The notes under the pieces are model-generated. The model had not been told where the DNA came from, ran no database searches, and worked only from the letters and a program-made list of their open reading frames with translations. A DNA stretch of 64,000 nucleotides from Aristolochia californica (lineage: Eukaryota > Streptophyta > Magnoliopsida > Piperales > Aristolochiaceae): assembly GCA_029961685.1 (NCBI GenBank), contig JARWKL010000005.1, forward strand, positions 41,391,357 to 41,455,356. The letters run 5' to 3'. Made by a program: the position numbers and the translations under genes. Positions 21,635 through 34,290 of the stretch are shown in pieces (within the stretch, counting starts at the first letter, position 1; each line of letters begins with the position of its first letter).

Positions 21635-21995
21635 CCCATAAGTATTTAATAATAATAGTCTGAAAATTTCTTTAAAGATTATCACTCCATATTTATGTTC
21701 ATGAGGGTACAGGAAACCGTTTCCCGGGGCGGGGATGAACTTTGTCACCCACCCACCAAACAAAACCGAATGAATCAAGTCAACCAACAGTATTCTCAGT
21801 TTTTCCTGCTTCAAAAGAAAATCAAGACAGACAAAAAAAAAAAAAAATCAAATATAGAGGTAAAACTGATTGTTAGATGTACCCACTCATCTATTTACAT
21901 AATCAGTTGAAGTTCCAAGCCAAGTAATGTTTAATATATTTGATGAAACATTAAGAGAGAACGACGCCATACAACAACGGTAAAATGGGTAGAAG

Positions 21996-24900
21996 TCACT
22001 CGAACTGCTCCCAATCTTGGGTTCTTGCAGAGGGGGACATCGGATTTGGAGGTGGAGCGCTCAAGCTTCCGACACCGGACTCGAAGGTCTCCCACTGAGT
22101 GGACACAGAAACGGCTTTGCTGCTGTTACTGGACTGGTTGGCATTTCTTGCCTTCAGGTGATCCAGGGTGTCCACAAGACTCTGAACACGTCGAACCTGT
22201 TGCAAGGAATTCATGATGAATCAACAAAAACCTTTTTTTACTAGCTAGAACATCTTCAGAACATTATAAACAGGATAAATCGTTAGTGACAGACCAGGTG
22301 AAAAGGTAAGCAAAGAACTCAATAAACAGACTGAAACAGAGGTATGGGGAAAGCATATATATATTCACCACAGAACGGATTCTGATGGAGGGTATGTGAG
22401 CACCATTTCAATGACACAAATCAAAGGAAAGCAAAATAAACCCAGCATTCAAAATTGGATGGGATAGGGTAAATAATCTTTAGCAAGTATTTGCAAATTA
22501 TAAACTATAGTATTTATAAGGATCACAGAACTGTGACACTGAACATTAATGAAAAATGTCATTCAGATTCTAGCTGGTGAAGACAAACTTGATTCTCAAG
22601 TAATTAGCTCAAACGAAGTACCCATTCACAATCAAAGCTGAAATGCAATAGTTTAGCTGATTTCACACTTTCAGCATCACAAATATGTCATTTCAATAAT
22701 AACGAACAAATGGCTACAAGATAACAAATTCCATTAGAAAGTTCTGAACATTCATTGCAAACTAATCATCGCTAGTGAAAAGAAAAACAATTAAAATATA
22801 AAAAAGTTAATTATCTTTCCTCAATGAAATCCTTATCCTTAGTTTTTCAGGATTCGAAGAACGTTTGTCACTACCTAAACAAAACATAGATCCCACATGA
22901 AGGTTGTTTGTTTTTAGAAGTGAGATAGAAAAGGGAATTTATTGAGAAGAAGCCCCTGAAAGGAAAGTACAAGCAGGAAACAAAATACAAAGTAAAAAAC
23001 AAAAAATTACAGAAGTCAAAGAGGAAGGTAAGACCAAACAATGAGGTTTTCTTGCCAATGCATCAGCAATGCCATTGGCGTACCTAGGAGTATAAAGCCA
23101 AGTAATGCTGAGGGTACCATAGATATGCTCTAACTTATTAAAGTACATTGAAAATCTTCCTAGTGGGCTCTTGGCTATATTAGCCCTGCTGATGACATCC
23201 GAAGAATCCCCTTGGGCAATGAGAAGGGAGGAGAAGTGGCTGGTATAGAGCCTGAGGCCCTGAAGGATATGAAATTTATTTAATTACTATCTAGTGAAAG
23301 GACAATTAACTATGTAATATGCCCTTACCATGTTTACATTTTTTATCAACTCATTTCTTTATGCTTAAAACTTCAAATATAAGTGGAAGATTTGTTTCTT
23401 AAGGGACTTGATTTTCCACTTTGGACCTGCGCCCATTGATCCACAGGCTAACAGTTATACAAAAGTTTATCTTAAAAAAGAAAAGCTTCATTTACAAAAA
23501 CAAGGTCTTGATATTAAAACATGATCATCATTTAAAAAATGTCATTTACAAAATTCATCAAAGAGATACTTAACTCCGCATATTTAGAGTTTACTCAAGT
23601 TTTGACAGATAATCACAAGATAAGAGCATAGTAGGGCAAAGACAAACAAGGAACATGACAGACAAGAAAAGGGAAGATAGAGACAAAAAAAAAGAGAGAG
23701 AAACTCAGCAAATGCAATGTACCCAGGCACAAGACCAAGTTACAAAAAACAAGTTTTCCGCACGGGTAGAGGTAGCATTTTCCGAATGAAAAATAACAAT
23801 CCTAGTAAAAAAAACAACATACTCCTCGCAGCATTATTTTCAGTAGCATCCAAAAGTCGCCAAATAATGCAATTCACACAACAAATAAAAAGGGCCAAAT
23901 TTTCACTACAAGGATTTAGCATTAATGTTATCAACTTACAGAAAAAAGATAATGAAACAACAACCAAACGTCAGAACTAAAATGGAGTTATGATTAATGT
24001 ACAAGAGGAAATAGCCATGAAGAACATTGATGATGTAGCAATGACGAATTCAGAGGATGCAATTCTCATGATGAACATTAAGGATGGAATGGTTAAGCTA
24101 ACATGTTTATTTCTCAATCCTGCAAGAAGAATAAGGACATTATGATACACTTGTGCAACGACAGGATTCCACAGACAAGAAAACGTTCTCGTGTTGGGAT
24201 AAGGTTTCAACCTCAAGAGGTTGGCCAATAGTTGGAGACAACTGCCTCAAGAAATTCCAACTGTGCAACCATGAAAAAAACACGATCCAAGGGAGAACCC
24301 CCTCTACTCCCCATTAACAGATGATATATCATGAGGGTTTGATGAGCTGACTAAGACTTAACAACACCAAAGATAAAAAAAATGAAGGAAAAAAATTGCA
24401 TATAGTTCACCACCTCAATTCGCCTCTGCACTTTGGCTTCCCCTTGGGCCTCGATGCTGTCCAATTTCAGCAAATGCCTCATCAGCAGTTCAGTCAAGAT
24501 GACAAACTCCTTTTCATCAACCTTGGTTCCCGCATGCATAGACTTCTCCAACATAGAAACCTAAAGATCAAATTCACATTGGTAATTGCTGATATATAAA
24601 TAGTTGAAGAATGGGTGTTTCCTAAATGTGTGAATTAAAATTACCTCTCCCACAAGCTTATCAACCTCCGATCTGACATATACCACTTCTTCACATGACT
24701 TAAAGATCCCTTCATCTATTTTCATCTGTTCAAGCTTCCGCTCTTTGCTTGCAGGGTCTTCCAAAAGCATAATTTTTGACATGTCTTTCACACCTACCAT
24801 GTGTAAATGCTCCTCATTATCTTTCTCTTTGCCTCGGAATAGCAGCCTCTGCTCCTGGGGCTCCAAACCAGTCTCTTGGGTAATAACCTTCTTCAAATCG

Positions 24901-26091
24901 CCTTTACATGTAATAAATTAAGCTAAGATTAACTAAAATGGAGAACAAAGAACGTAACAACCATACACACGAAAAAGACACATAAAAGATGAGATATTAT
25001 ATAAAAAAAAAACTGTGGATTCTAATTGAGAGAGAAGGGGCTAGACAAATCCAGAAATGGATCAAGAAGAAATAGCACAGTCCATACAACGTGCCATATC
25101 ACAAGACAAACAAGAATAATCACATTTTATTCAACAGAGTTGTGGGGATGGTCACCACTTGTAGATTGAACAACATGGTGGAACCAGATCATGGTTTTTT
25201 TTATATGATGCAGGATCTTAATATATCTAAATGTAAGCGAAGAAGTCTAGTCCACATGCCTCAACGAAAAGAAAATTCTGCAAAAATATCCAGGAAAACT
25301 AACCTTACGTTTACTCTTCTCAACAATCACAACCAAATACCAAAGGAGAGGAGATAACAAAATCACCAGCGGAGGAACCGAACATAAACGAAGCAGTACA
25401 TCAATCAAGAAAGCTAAAACCTAAAGCAACACCAACATATATGGACAAAAAATAAGCAAATTCGAGCAGGAAAAGGAAATTTGTACAACTAGTCGACTAA
25501 TTTCTGCTAAACTTCAATATGATGGCACCTGTTTAAGATAAATGAAGTTCAATCATAATGTTTTTTTTTTTTTTTTTTTGAGAGAAAAGTTCAATCATAA
25601 TGTTGGGCAACTGACACCGAGATAGAACGATAAACGAAGCGATAGAAAAGGGTTTTAGCAAAATCAGCTGTCATTAGAATCATAGAACAGATGGAAAAAA
25701 ATTGGGACTACACAGATTCGATGAAACTCGAAATTAAAATAAGAAGAGCCAGTGAAGATGATACCACACTATAACAGGCAAGAAGAATAAAGACAAAACG
25801 CAAGGATACCACAAAACACAGTCTTCATGCCAATCAAAAGAGAATAACAATTTGAGAACGAGCAAACCAGTTCAAAAGGGAGATGAACTCGAAAAATATA
25901 CCAAAGGTAGCCTGAGCAGGCACACTGATCTCATGTTGGTAAGAACCGTGTGAGACTTTAATTGTTATTTTTGAGCCTGAACCCCCGAGTCCGTCATCCC
26001 TTTTCTGAACAAGCATCCCACCAGGCCTCAACTCCCAATCTACTTGCTCGTTCCCATTTTCCGGGACTTTCCTCCCGTTAGATCCTCTCAT
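21996..26091 (-). CDS. BAG family molecular chaperone regulator (BAG1-4 type)
   Basis: Four exons on the minus strand, 26091-25902, 24901-24645, 24560-24414 and 22196-21996, total 795 bp or 264 residues. All junctions are GT..AG and keep the frame. Residues 19-31, WELRPGGMLVQKR, are the signature preceding the ubiquitin-like domain of plant BAG1-4. The ubiquitin-like domain covers about 41-115 (KITIKVSHGS to SKIMLLED). The BAG domain, about 130-215, includes VDKLVGE, LLMRHLLKLDSIEAQGEAK and VQRRIEVRRVQSLVDTLDHL. The C-terminal WETFESGVGSL and TQDWEQFE are also as in plant relatives. BAG domains bind the ATPase domain of Hsp70 and promote nucleotide exchange, linking it through the ubiquitin-like part to proteasomal or stress pathways. 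The start at 26091 matches the family; an upstream in-frame ATG at 26160 is less likely. Introns are 1000, 84 and 2217 bp, the longest carrying a LINE fragment. Confidence 0.95.
22920..23277 (-). mobile_element. LINE 3' end fragment (RNase H domain) in BAG intron 3
   Basis: The minus strand from about 23277 to 22939 is open and encodes the end of a plant non-LTR retrotransposon RNase H domain (RVT_3 type): LQGLRLYTSHFSSLLIAQGD, then an I..LY.P...NGIADALAR stretch, which fits the R..N..AD.LA signature of the family. It ends at a stop at 22939 and is followed by an AATAAA-containing tail. Reverse transcriptase and endonuclease are absent, as in the usual 5' truncation. It lies in the same orientation as the host gene. 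Confidence 0.7.
25545..25602 (-). mobile_element. Poly(A)-only retroinsertion with 16-bp target duplication
   Basis: The direct repeat aagttcaatcataatg at 25545-25560 and 25587-25602 flanks just 26 bp: a run of about 19 T followed by gagaga. On the minus strand this is a few bases then poly(A), the extreme case of a 5'-truncated LINE or LINE-driven insertion. It lies in intron 1 of the BAG gene. Confidence 0.7.
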
Positions 26092-26761
26092 CTCACCAGA
26101 CGGAACTTGAATCTCAAGAAAAGGGGAAGAAGGAAAGAAAAAGATGGGAAGTCGGATCAAATTCCCTTCACTTCAAGCAAGATATCGAGTACCCAACAGA
26201 AAAAGATTGAGAGGGGGTTGGGGAGTAAAAGACACAATATCAGGAAAGGAAAGAAACGAATACGCTGTCAGAAGTCAGAGACTCAGGACAGCGGGTATGC
26301 CTGTTTCCCAGCCGATTTAATAAGTAAACCTAGTTGTTCACGACTGAAAAAGAACATGAAGTCTAGACGGAGGCAGGGAATGATGCACAACACACAGCAA
26401 GAAACTTTTTTTTTTTTTTTTTTTTGGCTTTTCTTCCCCATTTCCACCCACCCTGCTGACGGTTTAACGGGTGTTTTCTGCTTGTCTGATCATTGTCAAG
26501 GAATTAATCGAGTCCAAGCAATTTCGGTTGGAAAGGGAAGTCAATGGCCGGTTGTCATGTCGTAGGATAATTTAATTGCTTAATTACAGGGTTTTGAAAG
26601 TCGAAACTTGATGAACGAACTGGCTATAAATCTGGAAATTTTCTGAAATTAAAATCAATTACTGTTTAAAATTAGAGGCCTCATCTATAAAAAACTTTAT
26701 TAACAAGGTTTTAAATCCACTGGTTTACTCTTGTTTTGTTATCCAATATCAAGGGGGGGAA
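26092..26761. other. BAG 5' leader, promoter and intergenic DNA
   Basis: Upstream of the BAG start codon the first 100-200 bp are probably leader. A poly-T run of about 22 lies at 26406-26427. No other gene is seen. Confidence 0.45.
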
Positions 26762-27787
26762 GGGGTTAGTCCACATTGAAGTTTGACATTGAAGTTGAAG
26801 TAGAAGTTAAGACTTCAAATTCAAGGCAATGATTTAATTAACTTCAACTTTAAGTTGGGTGTTAGTGTTCCAAAATGAAAACAGAGTTCAAATACACTGG
26901 AAAACAGATTCTAGTGTTAATGTCCTAAAATGAAAAATATGATGTAAATTAATATAAATAACTTTTTATAATATACTTAAATAGAACATATATTTAAACA
27001 AATAATTAACCAAAATAAACATGATTACTATACTAATAAGTAATTTAATATAGTATTTAAATATATTAATATACTAATTAATAAAATACTATATTATATT
27101 AATTAATTATTATAATTTATTATAAAATAATATAATAATTACGTGTGACTATAATAATTTATAAAAAAATAAATCACAGTAATTAAAAATTAAATATAAT
27201 GAATAAATAATATTTGTTTAATTTTTCTTTAACTTAGGAAAAATTAAATCTATAGTGTCGTCTTCCTCACAATGCCGATAATGGTAAGGAGACAACGGCG
27301 GGCCATGGCAACAGAGGACGGCTCTGACGGTATGCTGGAGGCCCTACAACAGAAACACTCCGATTGGTTGCTCTGTGACGGAGCGGCGACAGGCAATTGC
27401 GATGGAGGCTCGGTGATGGCAAATCTGCGACAAAGGCTGAGAGCTATAAGAAAGGGAGGCCAAGAGGGAGAAGAGAAAGGGAGAAGGGATAGGGAGTGCG
27501 AAGATGAGAGGAAGAAGAGAACGGGAGAAAAAAAATTGGGGGAGGAAAGCCGAGAGGGAGAAGAGAGGGCAAGATAGAAAAAAAAATTTTGACGCATCCC
27601 GAACGATGGCTTCAAGTGGATGATTCACAATTTTGGGTTGAATCATGATTCCACGATTTTAGACTGAGACGATTACCTGCATTTTTTTAAATTACGTTGG
27701 AGTTGGTGCACTACTAACGGTCTAATTGAATGAACTACGTAATGCGCGTAAACTTTATTTTAACTTCATTGTTGACTAACGCATCCC
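26762..27787. mobile_element. Non-autonomous DNA element with purine-rich core (copy A)
   Basis: The ends are GGGGTTAGTCCACATTGAAG on the left and, in reverse complement, GGGATGCGTTAGTCAACAAT then GAAG on the right. AT-rich arms surround a GC- and purine-rich core at about 27280-27580. The left arm (about 26870-27130) is clearly similar to the reverse complement of about 59750-60010 in the element at 58774-60116: both share ACTGGAAAACAG, TTAAATAGAACATATAT and AATAATTACGTGTGAC. It encodes no transposase. No clear target duplication was found, so the exact ends are uncertain by a few bases. Confidence 0.6.
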
Positions 27788-28937
27788 AAAAGGTGTCTCA
27801 CGGTATTTCATGGGTATAAGTATAATCTAGCTTTGCTGGGTTCATATTAATTGCACTTGCCTCTACAACATGTCTGGTATTATTTGTACAGGTTCTCTGC
27901 AATTGAGAATGAGGACATGAGTAAGGTATATTCTGCTATCCATTTTGATTATTTTAAATTTTATTTTATCTGAAATAAAAGCTCTTTATTTATCCAATTA
28001 TCTATGAAAGTTTGGGGTAATCTAGTCTAACTTGTAAATAAATTTTTTAAATATAATGTATAAAAACAAGATAAAATCATAAACTCAATATTAAAACACA
28101 GTAGAAATACACAAAAATATCAATTGATGGGTGATTAAACTATCTTAGAATGAAAAGTAAAATAAAAAGAAATGAATAGTGAAAATTCGATAATGGCCAT
28201 TGGTCCTACTTTAGGTGTACTCTCCGTCAACACATGTCACGTATTGGATGTTAATTATCTGATTTAAAGGTGATAATAAAAAGATGTTCGGAGCTATGTT
28301 TCACCTTTAGTATAATTTACTAGTTTCTATAGCAGTTCATCTCTCCTTTTCCTTTCTCATTCTTCTTCTTCTTCTTCTCTCCTCTAACTTCTTAATTATT
28401 TAGTTTCTTGAATGATACCAAAGAAATCCATACAAACTTTACAAATGACACTAACTGCTACAATATGGTAATCTTGTGATATGGATGTGTTGTTCAACAT
28501 TTCTAATTTTGAGGGTTATTTTAAGATTGTGGAAAAGCACGCTTCAGGATTGCTTTACGAAATGAGAATGATGATTATGGAGTTGTAAACAAATCATATC
28601 TAGTTAACTATCTTCTTCAAGTTGATGGAATGATAGTAACATTCACATACATAAATCACACTTGAAGAAGCCCGTTGAGGACATTTTTTGTCTAAAACTT
28701 TCAATGCAAATAACTATTGTTAAAATTGTTTTGCAACAAAAAAAACACAACAACCAAAATTATTGTTGCCACAAAAGGTCATTAATGACAAAATTTTCAT
28801 CACAAACTCCTCTATATTACAATAAAGAAACTTGCTATTAAACTCATATTTTATGACAAAAGAAGTTTTGTAATTAATAAACACATTTATCAGAGAGAAA
28901 TTTTTGTTGTAAGGTGACAATTTAATGATGATGTTTC
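27788..28937. other. Intergenic AT-rich DNA; (TTC)n at about 28363-28380
   Basis: No gene. The right part, about 28690-28930, has repeated TTGT/ACAA-type motifs and resembles the DNA at 30500-30660 on the other side of the LTR. It is probably an older repeat into which the LTR inserted. Confidence 0.4.
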
Positions 28938-30497
28938 TGTTGACCGTATGTTGATTCATTTCTTGATTTTGATGATAACAACAAAAGTTAATAGAGCCGA
29001 GGATTGTAAATCTAGTATTTCATATACTTTTTCATTCAAGAGGAGATATCTATTTCATGATCTAAAGCATTAAAACGAAACAAGCTTCTCAAAGACCTAA
29101 AGCATTATGGAAAACCAAGAATCCTTGAAGAAACACCCTCAGAAGATGAAGACAACTTGAAAACTAGACTTTAGGATTCACTAAGAAGTGTCAGGACTCA
29201 ATCTATATAAAAGAGAGTTATCCACTCCTTCCAATTTGATGTACAATGCAAACTTGGAACTTTAGGATATAATATGCATTCAAACAATTATATACATATT
29301 TTATACATGTTAGAATCACGTAGGATAATTCATTCTCATACTTTAAAAGAATATTAGATGAATTGGCACTGGAATGATCGATCGACATTTGCCAACGATT
29401 GAAACCAGAAATGCACATGCCAAAATTATAAAGCACGATTGATCATCCCCTTTGGATTGATTGATCAATGTTGTCCAGACAAAGACAATTTATGTTGATT
29501 GATCAACCTCTAAAACTGATCGATTATACAGAATTTTGCCGGTCAAGGACATAAAACATGATCAATCATAGCAAGTTCATTGAGTGATCATACTTGCAAT
29601 GCACTGCCACAGAAAATTTTGATTAATTGATCATATTATGTCATTGATCGATCAACTTAAAATATCAGACCCAATGGAAAGATATTGGTCAACCATACCA
29701 TCTATTAGTAAGACACATTCAAACTGAAAAATAGTCGTTATACTCAATTGATCGATCAATCACTTTACACGGATTGATCAATGTAAACTCAACATTTTGT
29801 AAACGAGCAAAAAATGACTAGTTTGGCTTAGAGAACTTGTAAAAACCCCACCAAACCTCCTATTGAGAAGTTAATGAACATTTATTGTTACATCCATAAG
29901 CTTTTTTTTCACAATTCCTTGAAAATCCTCTCAAAGTATTTTTGTGAGAAAGAGTGAGCACAAACTCTAGAAAATTCTTTTAACTCTTCTCAAATCGTTT
30001 CCATTGCATATGCATTAGACAAGCTCCATCATTCTCATTGTGCTACAAAGCTGAAAGGTTGAATTTCTCAAAGAGAAGATTTTCTCCAATTTGTAACGGT
30101 TGTAGGTTTTTATCATTTCTTTTGTGCATATATTTATATAAAGGTTCATCAAGAACCTATTTGAATCTAGATAGAAAAGGTTTTAGTTAGAGCTACAATT
30201 TAGCCAATTTCCTGGGAGATTATTTGTAAAATCGCGTATTTGATTTACACGTAGCTTAAAGAGAGCCAAAAAAATTTTTATGTAAATTTCAGCTATTAGA
30301 GTTAGATTAGTTGAATTTTTCAAACAAAAGTTTTTTGGGAACATCAATAACAAAACATCTTGTATCATCTATTGTGGTGTGTGAATGTTTTACGCTTTAA
30401 ATTGTATGTTTGCATGATTTTACTTTCCACGCATTAAGAAAATTTTAACTTTTAGTTCTCAATTCACCCTCCTCTTAAGAAGCCACTTGAGCCAACA
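28938..30497 (+). mobile_element. Solo-LTR-like element with GATCGATC motifs
   Basis: About 1560 bp beginning TGTTGACC and ending GAGCCAACA. The start contains cttgattttgatgataaca and the end ctcaattcaccctcctctta; both stretches are typical of long plant LTRs of the SIRE kind as I know them. The flanks gtttc and atttc agree at four of five bases, a weak 5-bp target duplication. No primer-binding site, coding region or second LTR follows, so it is best read as a solo LTR. The middle has many TGATCGATCA-type palindromes. Confidence 0.55.
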
Positions 30498-30908
30498 ATT
30501 TCATCATTAAATCCCATTTTAATGACAAATTGACTTTGTCGTAAAATAGTTGTCATCTTGATATTTTGGCTACAAAATGGTTTCATTGCTTAAACATATA
30601 TTTTTTTGCAATATGGAAATTTTGTTACAAAAAAATTGTCTTTTTTCATTTTTCTGCTTTGCTCTACTAAATTATTTTTAATATTTGTGCAGTAATTACG
30701 AGAATCCATAAAATTAAAAATAACATTTCGCACAAATATTAATATTAAAATATATTTTACATTGAATATTCTTTTTTTTTAACGAAGGACCATGAAACCA
30801 ACGAGCATTGTGAAGGACATTCCCTTTGAAGGGGGATGGCTAAGTATCAAAACTTGCCAATAGGGAATGCAACTGCTATGTGATACCAGCCAATACACTT
30901 GTGTAGCA

Positions 30909-32880
30909 TGTTGGTGGAGGTGGCTTCTCAAGAGGGAGGTGAATTGAGATTCTCAATTGAAATTTAAGTGCTAAGGTGGTAAAAAAAAGAGGCAAATAAT
31001 TAACAATTACACACCACAAGGATACAATGATCTTTTATTTTTTATGTTCTCCTAAATGGTAGTCACTGCCCAAGAACCCTTGCATATGAAAATTTAACTA
31101 ATAAGTTCTATTAGCTAAAATTTATAAAATGATTTAGGCTTTATTTAAACCAAGTGTAATCCCCAATTACACAATTTGATTTCTCCCCAAGAGATTCAAT
31201 ACATATCAGATTCTAGCTCTAGTTGGCATTCCCTTTCTAGATTTCAGGCCCTAGAATGACAATTCTTATAGCTTTAAGGTACTATTAGAACCTCTAATGA
31301 AGAAAGTTAAAATACAAAAGAATAAAATCAAACTTACAACTTTCTTTTGGAGAGTTTGTTTTTCCTTATGAGATCCTATCTTCCAAAACTTTAAGGCTAT
31401 GTTTGGAACGCAGAAAGTGGAGAGAAAAGAAAAGGAAGAAAAAAGAAAGAGAAAGAGAAAAGAAAAGAAAATTTTCTTGTTTTGACACCGATAGAAAATG
31501 AGAGAGAAAATAGAAGAGAAATATAGTTTCTTTTGTTTGGATACACAAGGAAAAAGAAAAAGGAAAGGAAAATAAAATTATTAATATTTTAAAATTTTGA
31601 TGATAAGATTTTCTCTCAAGTTTCTATTTATTTTCTTTTCTCCCCAAATTCTATCATTTTGTGAGAGAAAATTTATTAACTAAGAGAGAAAATAATTTTC
31701 TCTATTATTTTTTTTCTCTCAATGATTCTCTGCTGCCAAACAATAAAAAATAACTTTCTCTCCCATTTTCTTTTATTTTCTTTTCTTTTTTGTGGATTCC
31801 AAAAAGACCCTAATCACGAGAGAAGATGTAGTGGAGTTTGATATAACTTTGAGTGTAAAGAAAGTGAGAAGAAAATGGAAGGTTTAGGAAAATCAAAAAA
31901 TTTCTTCAAAAGGATTAAATAAAAATTTTAGGCTTAAAAATATTCTTCCTGAGGTTTGGTATACTCATATAAACTCAACTCTTAGTCCCCTATGAGTTTG
32001 GGAACCTATTTATAAGTTTTTCGGTCAAACTAGCCATTTTTTGCTTTTTATAAAAGCTACAGAAAATGTTGATCGATCACTAAAAATGTATGATTGACCA
32101 ACCATGTAACATGACTATATTTTTTTGTGTTCCCTAGGCCTATTAATCTATTAGGGCATCAATCAACAAGTTTTCAACCTTTCATAAAACCCATTGATCG
32201 ATCATCCTATTTCAATTGATCAATCATGATTTATAGAACTGGTTATGCTAAGTTATGTATGATCGATCATACAATAGGGAATGATCAATCTCATGCTTTA
32301 TAATATCTTCTTGATAACATTTTGGATTATTGATAATGCTTGAGCTAATGATAGGATTTGCTTTATTAGTTATGCGGGACCGCATTCTAGATGATCAATC
32401 AAGTCTATATAGTTTGATTGATCATGCCATATGTCAATGTACTATTTTAACATTTAAGCATGATATAGGTTATTCTAAGGGATTTACCCATTGTAAAACA
32501 TTTATATGCATCAATTAAAACATTGTTTTGGAATGTTTCATGCCCTAAAGCTGCATAAGATAATTGTACTTAAAATCTAAGTTAGGTTGGCTTTATACTT
32601 ACATAGCTGGAGTTCTTGAGATTTTCTATTTGACTCTAGGTCCTAAAGTCTTCAAACTTCTTTTTTATGTTAGTTCTTCTTCACAACATCAATCTTCAAT
32701 GTAGTTTGCTTCTGGTATTAACATGACAACATGGTTGATCATTATTTTGTTTTGATTTTTTGCCATATAACTCATAAAATTTATGTCGCAAGGTATGTGT
32801 CTAAAATAAACTTGTAACATCGTTAGTATCACACTTTCAAGCTATCCATTTTGTTATTATCAAAATAATGGGGACCAATA
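30909..32880 (-). mobile_element. Related LTR in opposite orientation, with a MITE inside
   Basis: It begins TGTTGGTGGAGGTGGCTTCT at 30909, which matches the reverse complement of the right end of the LTR at 28938-30497. It ends near ttattatcaaaataatgggg and accaata at 32880, the counterpart of that LTR's start. Shared inner stretches include gcaaaaaatggctagttt (reverse complement) and GATCGATC motifs. It carries the insertion at 31395-31810. No clear target duplication. Confidence 0.5.
31395..31810. mobile_element. Tourist-like (PIF/Harbinger) MITE
   Basis: A 416-bp element with ends GGCTATGTTTGGAACGCAGA and, in reverse complement, GGGTCTTTTTGGAATCCACA, flanked by TAA at 31392-31394 and 31811-31813. 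A 3-bp TAA/TTA duplication and GG(G/C)..TGTTTGG ends are features of Tourist/PIF-Harbinger MITEs. The inner sequence is made of AGAAAAG-type runs on the left and their complement on the right, so it folds back on itself. It is non-coding. Confidence 0.65.
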
Positions 32881-34290
32881 TGAATTTACCTTTAGTCTAA
32901 CATAATAAACTCTTGGTCATCTTGAAGCTTTCCTTCATGTGGGAAAGCTCCACGTTGGTGAGAAGGGGATGGGTATAGGACAAAACAACCATTGAAACTA
33001 AAAGGTTTACCAAGTCCCATCCTCTTTGTATAGTTGGATCAGGTGCTTAATACCCATCAGTCCATGTCCAAAGGGCCAACATGCACATACTTCCCTTCAT
33101 ATTATAATAAATGATGGTTAGATATATGACAAAATGTCAAAAAAATGATCACATTTGTAGACTTAAAAGTGTATGCCATTGCCATCTTCCCTTGTCTCTC
33201 CTAATTAAGAGTTAATTTGAAGAATTTAATCTCATTTAAGCCCTCCAATAAATTTGAATAAAAATTAGATTTATTACAAGAAATGAGTAAATAACTAAAG
33301 TACTTAATGTAAATTAAGTATAAAGTCATTGCCCAATATTAGTGAGAATTTTTCAAACCATGCATTCCTTATATGATTGTGGCATGGAGGAAACAAGGAC
33401 TCTTGTTGTGCAAAGGATTTTTTTTTTTTCCATTTAGGGACCATTTGAATATTATTTTTCTTTGAATAATTTTCTAATTGAAATATTTTCATATTAGAAA
33501 AAATTCCCTTTAACGATTTTTTGCTTTTGTGCTGCCATAGAAAACAATGGGAAAACTAGCTATGGTATTTGTGTTTACACTAAAAAAAAAAAATCTTTAT
33601 AAATAATAAAAGTAAGATTGAAGTAAGAGGTATGTGATCAAGAACTACTTTTGCGCTTCTTGGTCTATTTTTTCCCTAGTTTCCTATTGGAGTAATAGAA
33701 AACTCAATTTTCTATGCTTTTTAATATTTCTTAAAGGCAAAAGGAATCAAGCAAAAGAAATTCTATTTCCATAAATGGCTCCAACACTAACAATTTTGAT
33801 CAATGGAAAAGTCTTTACATACCTTCTTTTCCAACAATTTCCTATTGGCACAAACATACCCTTAGTTGAGAAGACATATTCCCAATTTATTGATGTGATA
33901 GTGAAGCTTGGGCATTTTGAGAGATCAAACATTGCTTAGACAAATGGTAACTATGCTCATGTATCAGAGTATCTTTAGATGAATATGAACTATCCTTGAC
34001 TTTAATTTGAAGTTTTAGAGCATAACATCTGATTTCCACAAAAGATTATGTAAAATGAAACCAGATTTTGAGGAATGGCCACTAAGATTTTCATCTCTAT
34101 CTCCAATATTAATGTCCAAGAATCCTCATTGGCTTTGACATATAGTTGTGATCAAAGTATTGATATTCATCACATAGAAATGATAATTTAAGGTCTTAAA
34201 ATATCATGCTCTATTGCTATACTTTTCCCCCTTTTTGTCCCTAGAAATCCCATGTACTCTTTTTAAATTTTGATTGGGAATCTTTATATC
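32881..34290. other. Intergenic, no feature recognised
   Basis: AT-rich DNA without a gene or a repeat I recognise. Confidence 0.4.

Noticed and set aside
26044..26565. 173-codon plus-strand ORF opposite the BAG 5' end
   Set aside because: Shadow of BAG exon 1 and leader, then a poly-T region; no domain.
26753..26770. 9-bp target duplication for the element at 26762-27787
   Set aside because: The flanks do not match convincingly around the G-run at the left end; not claimed.
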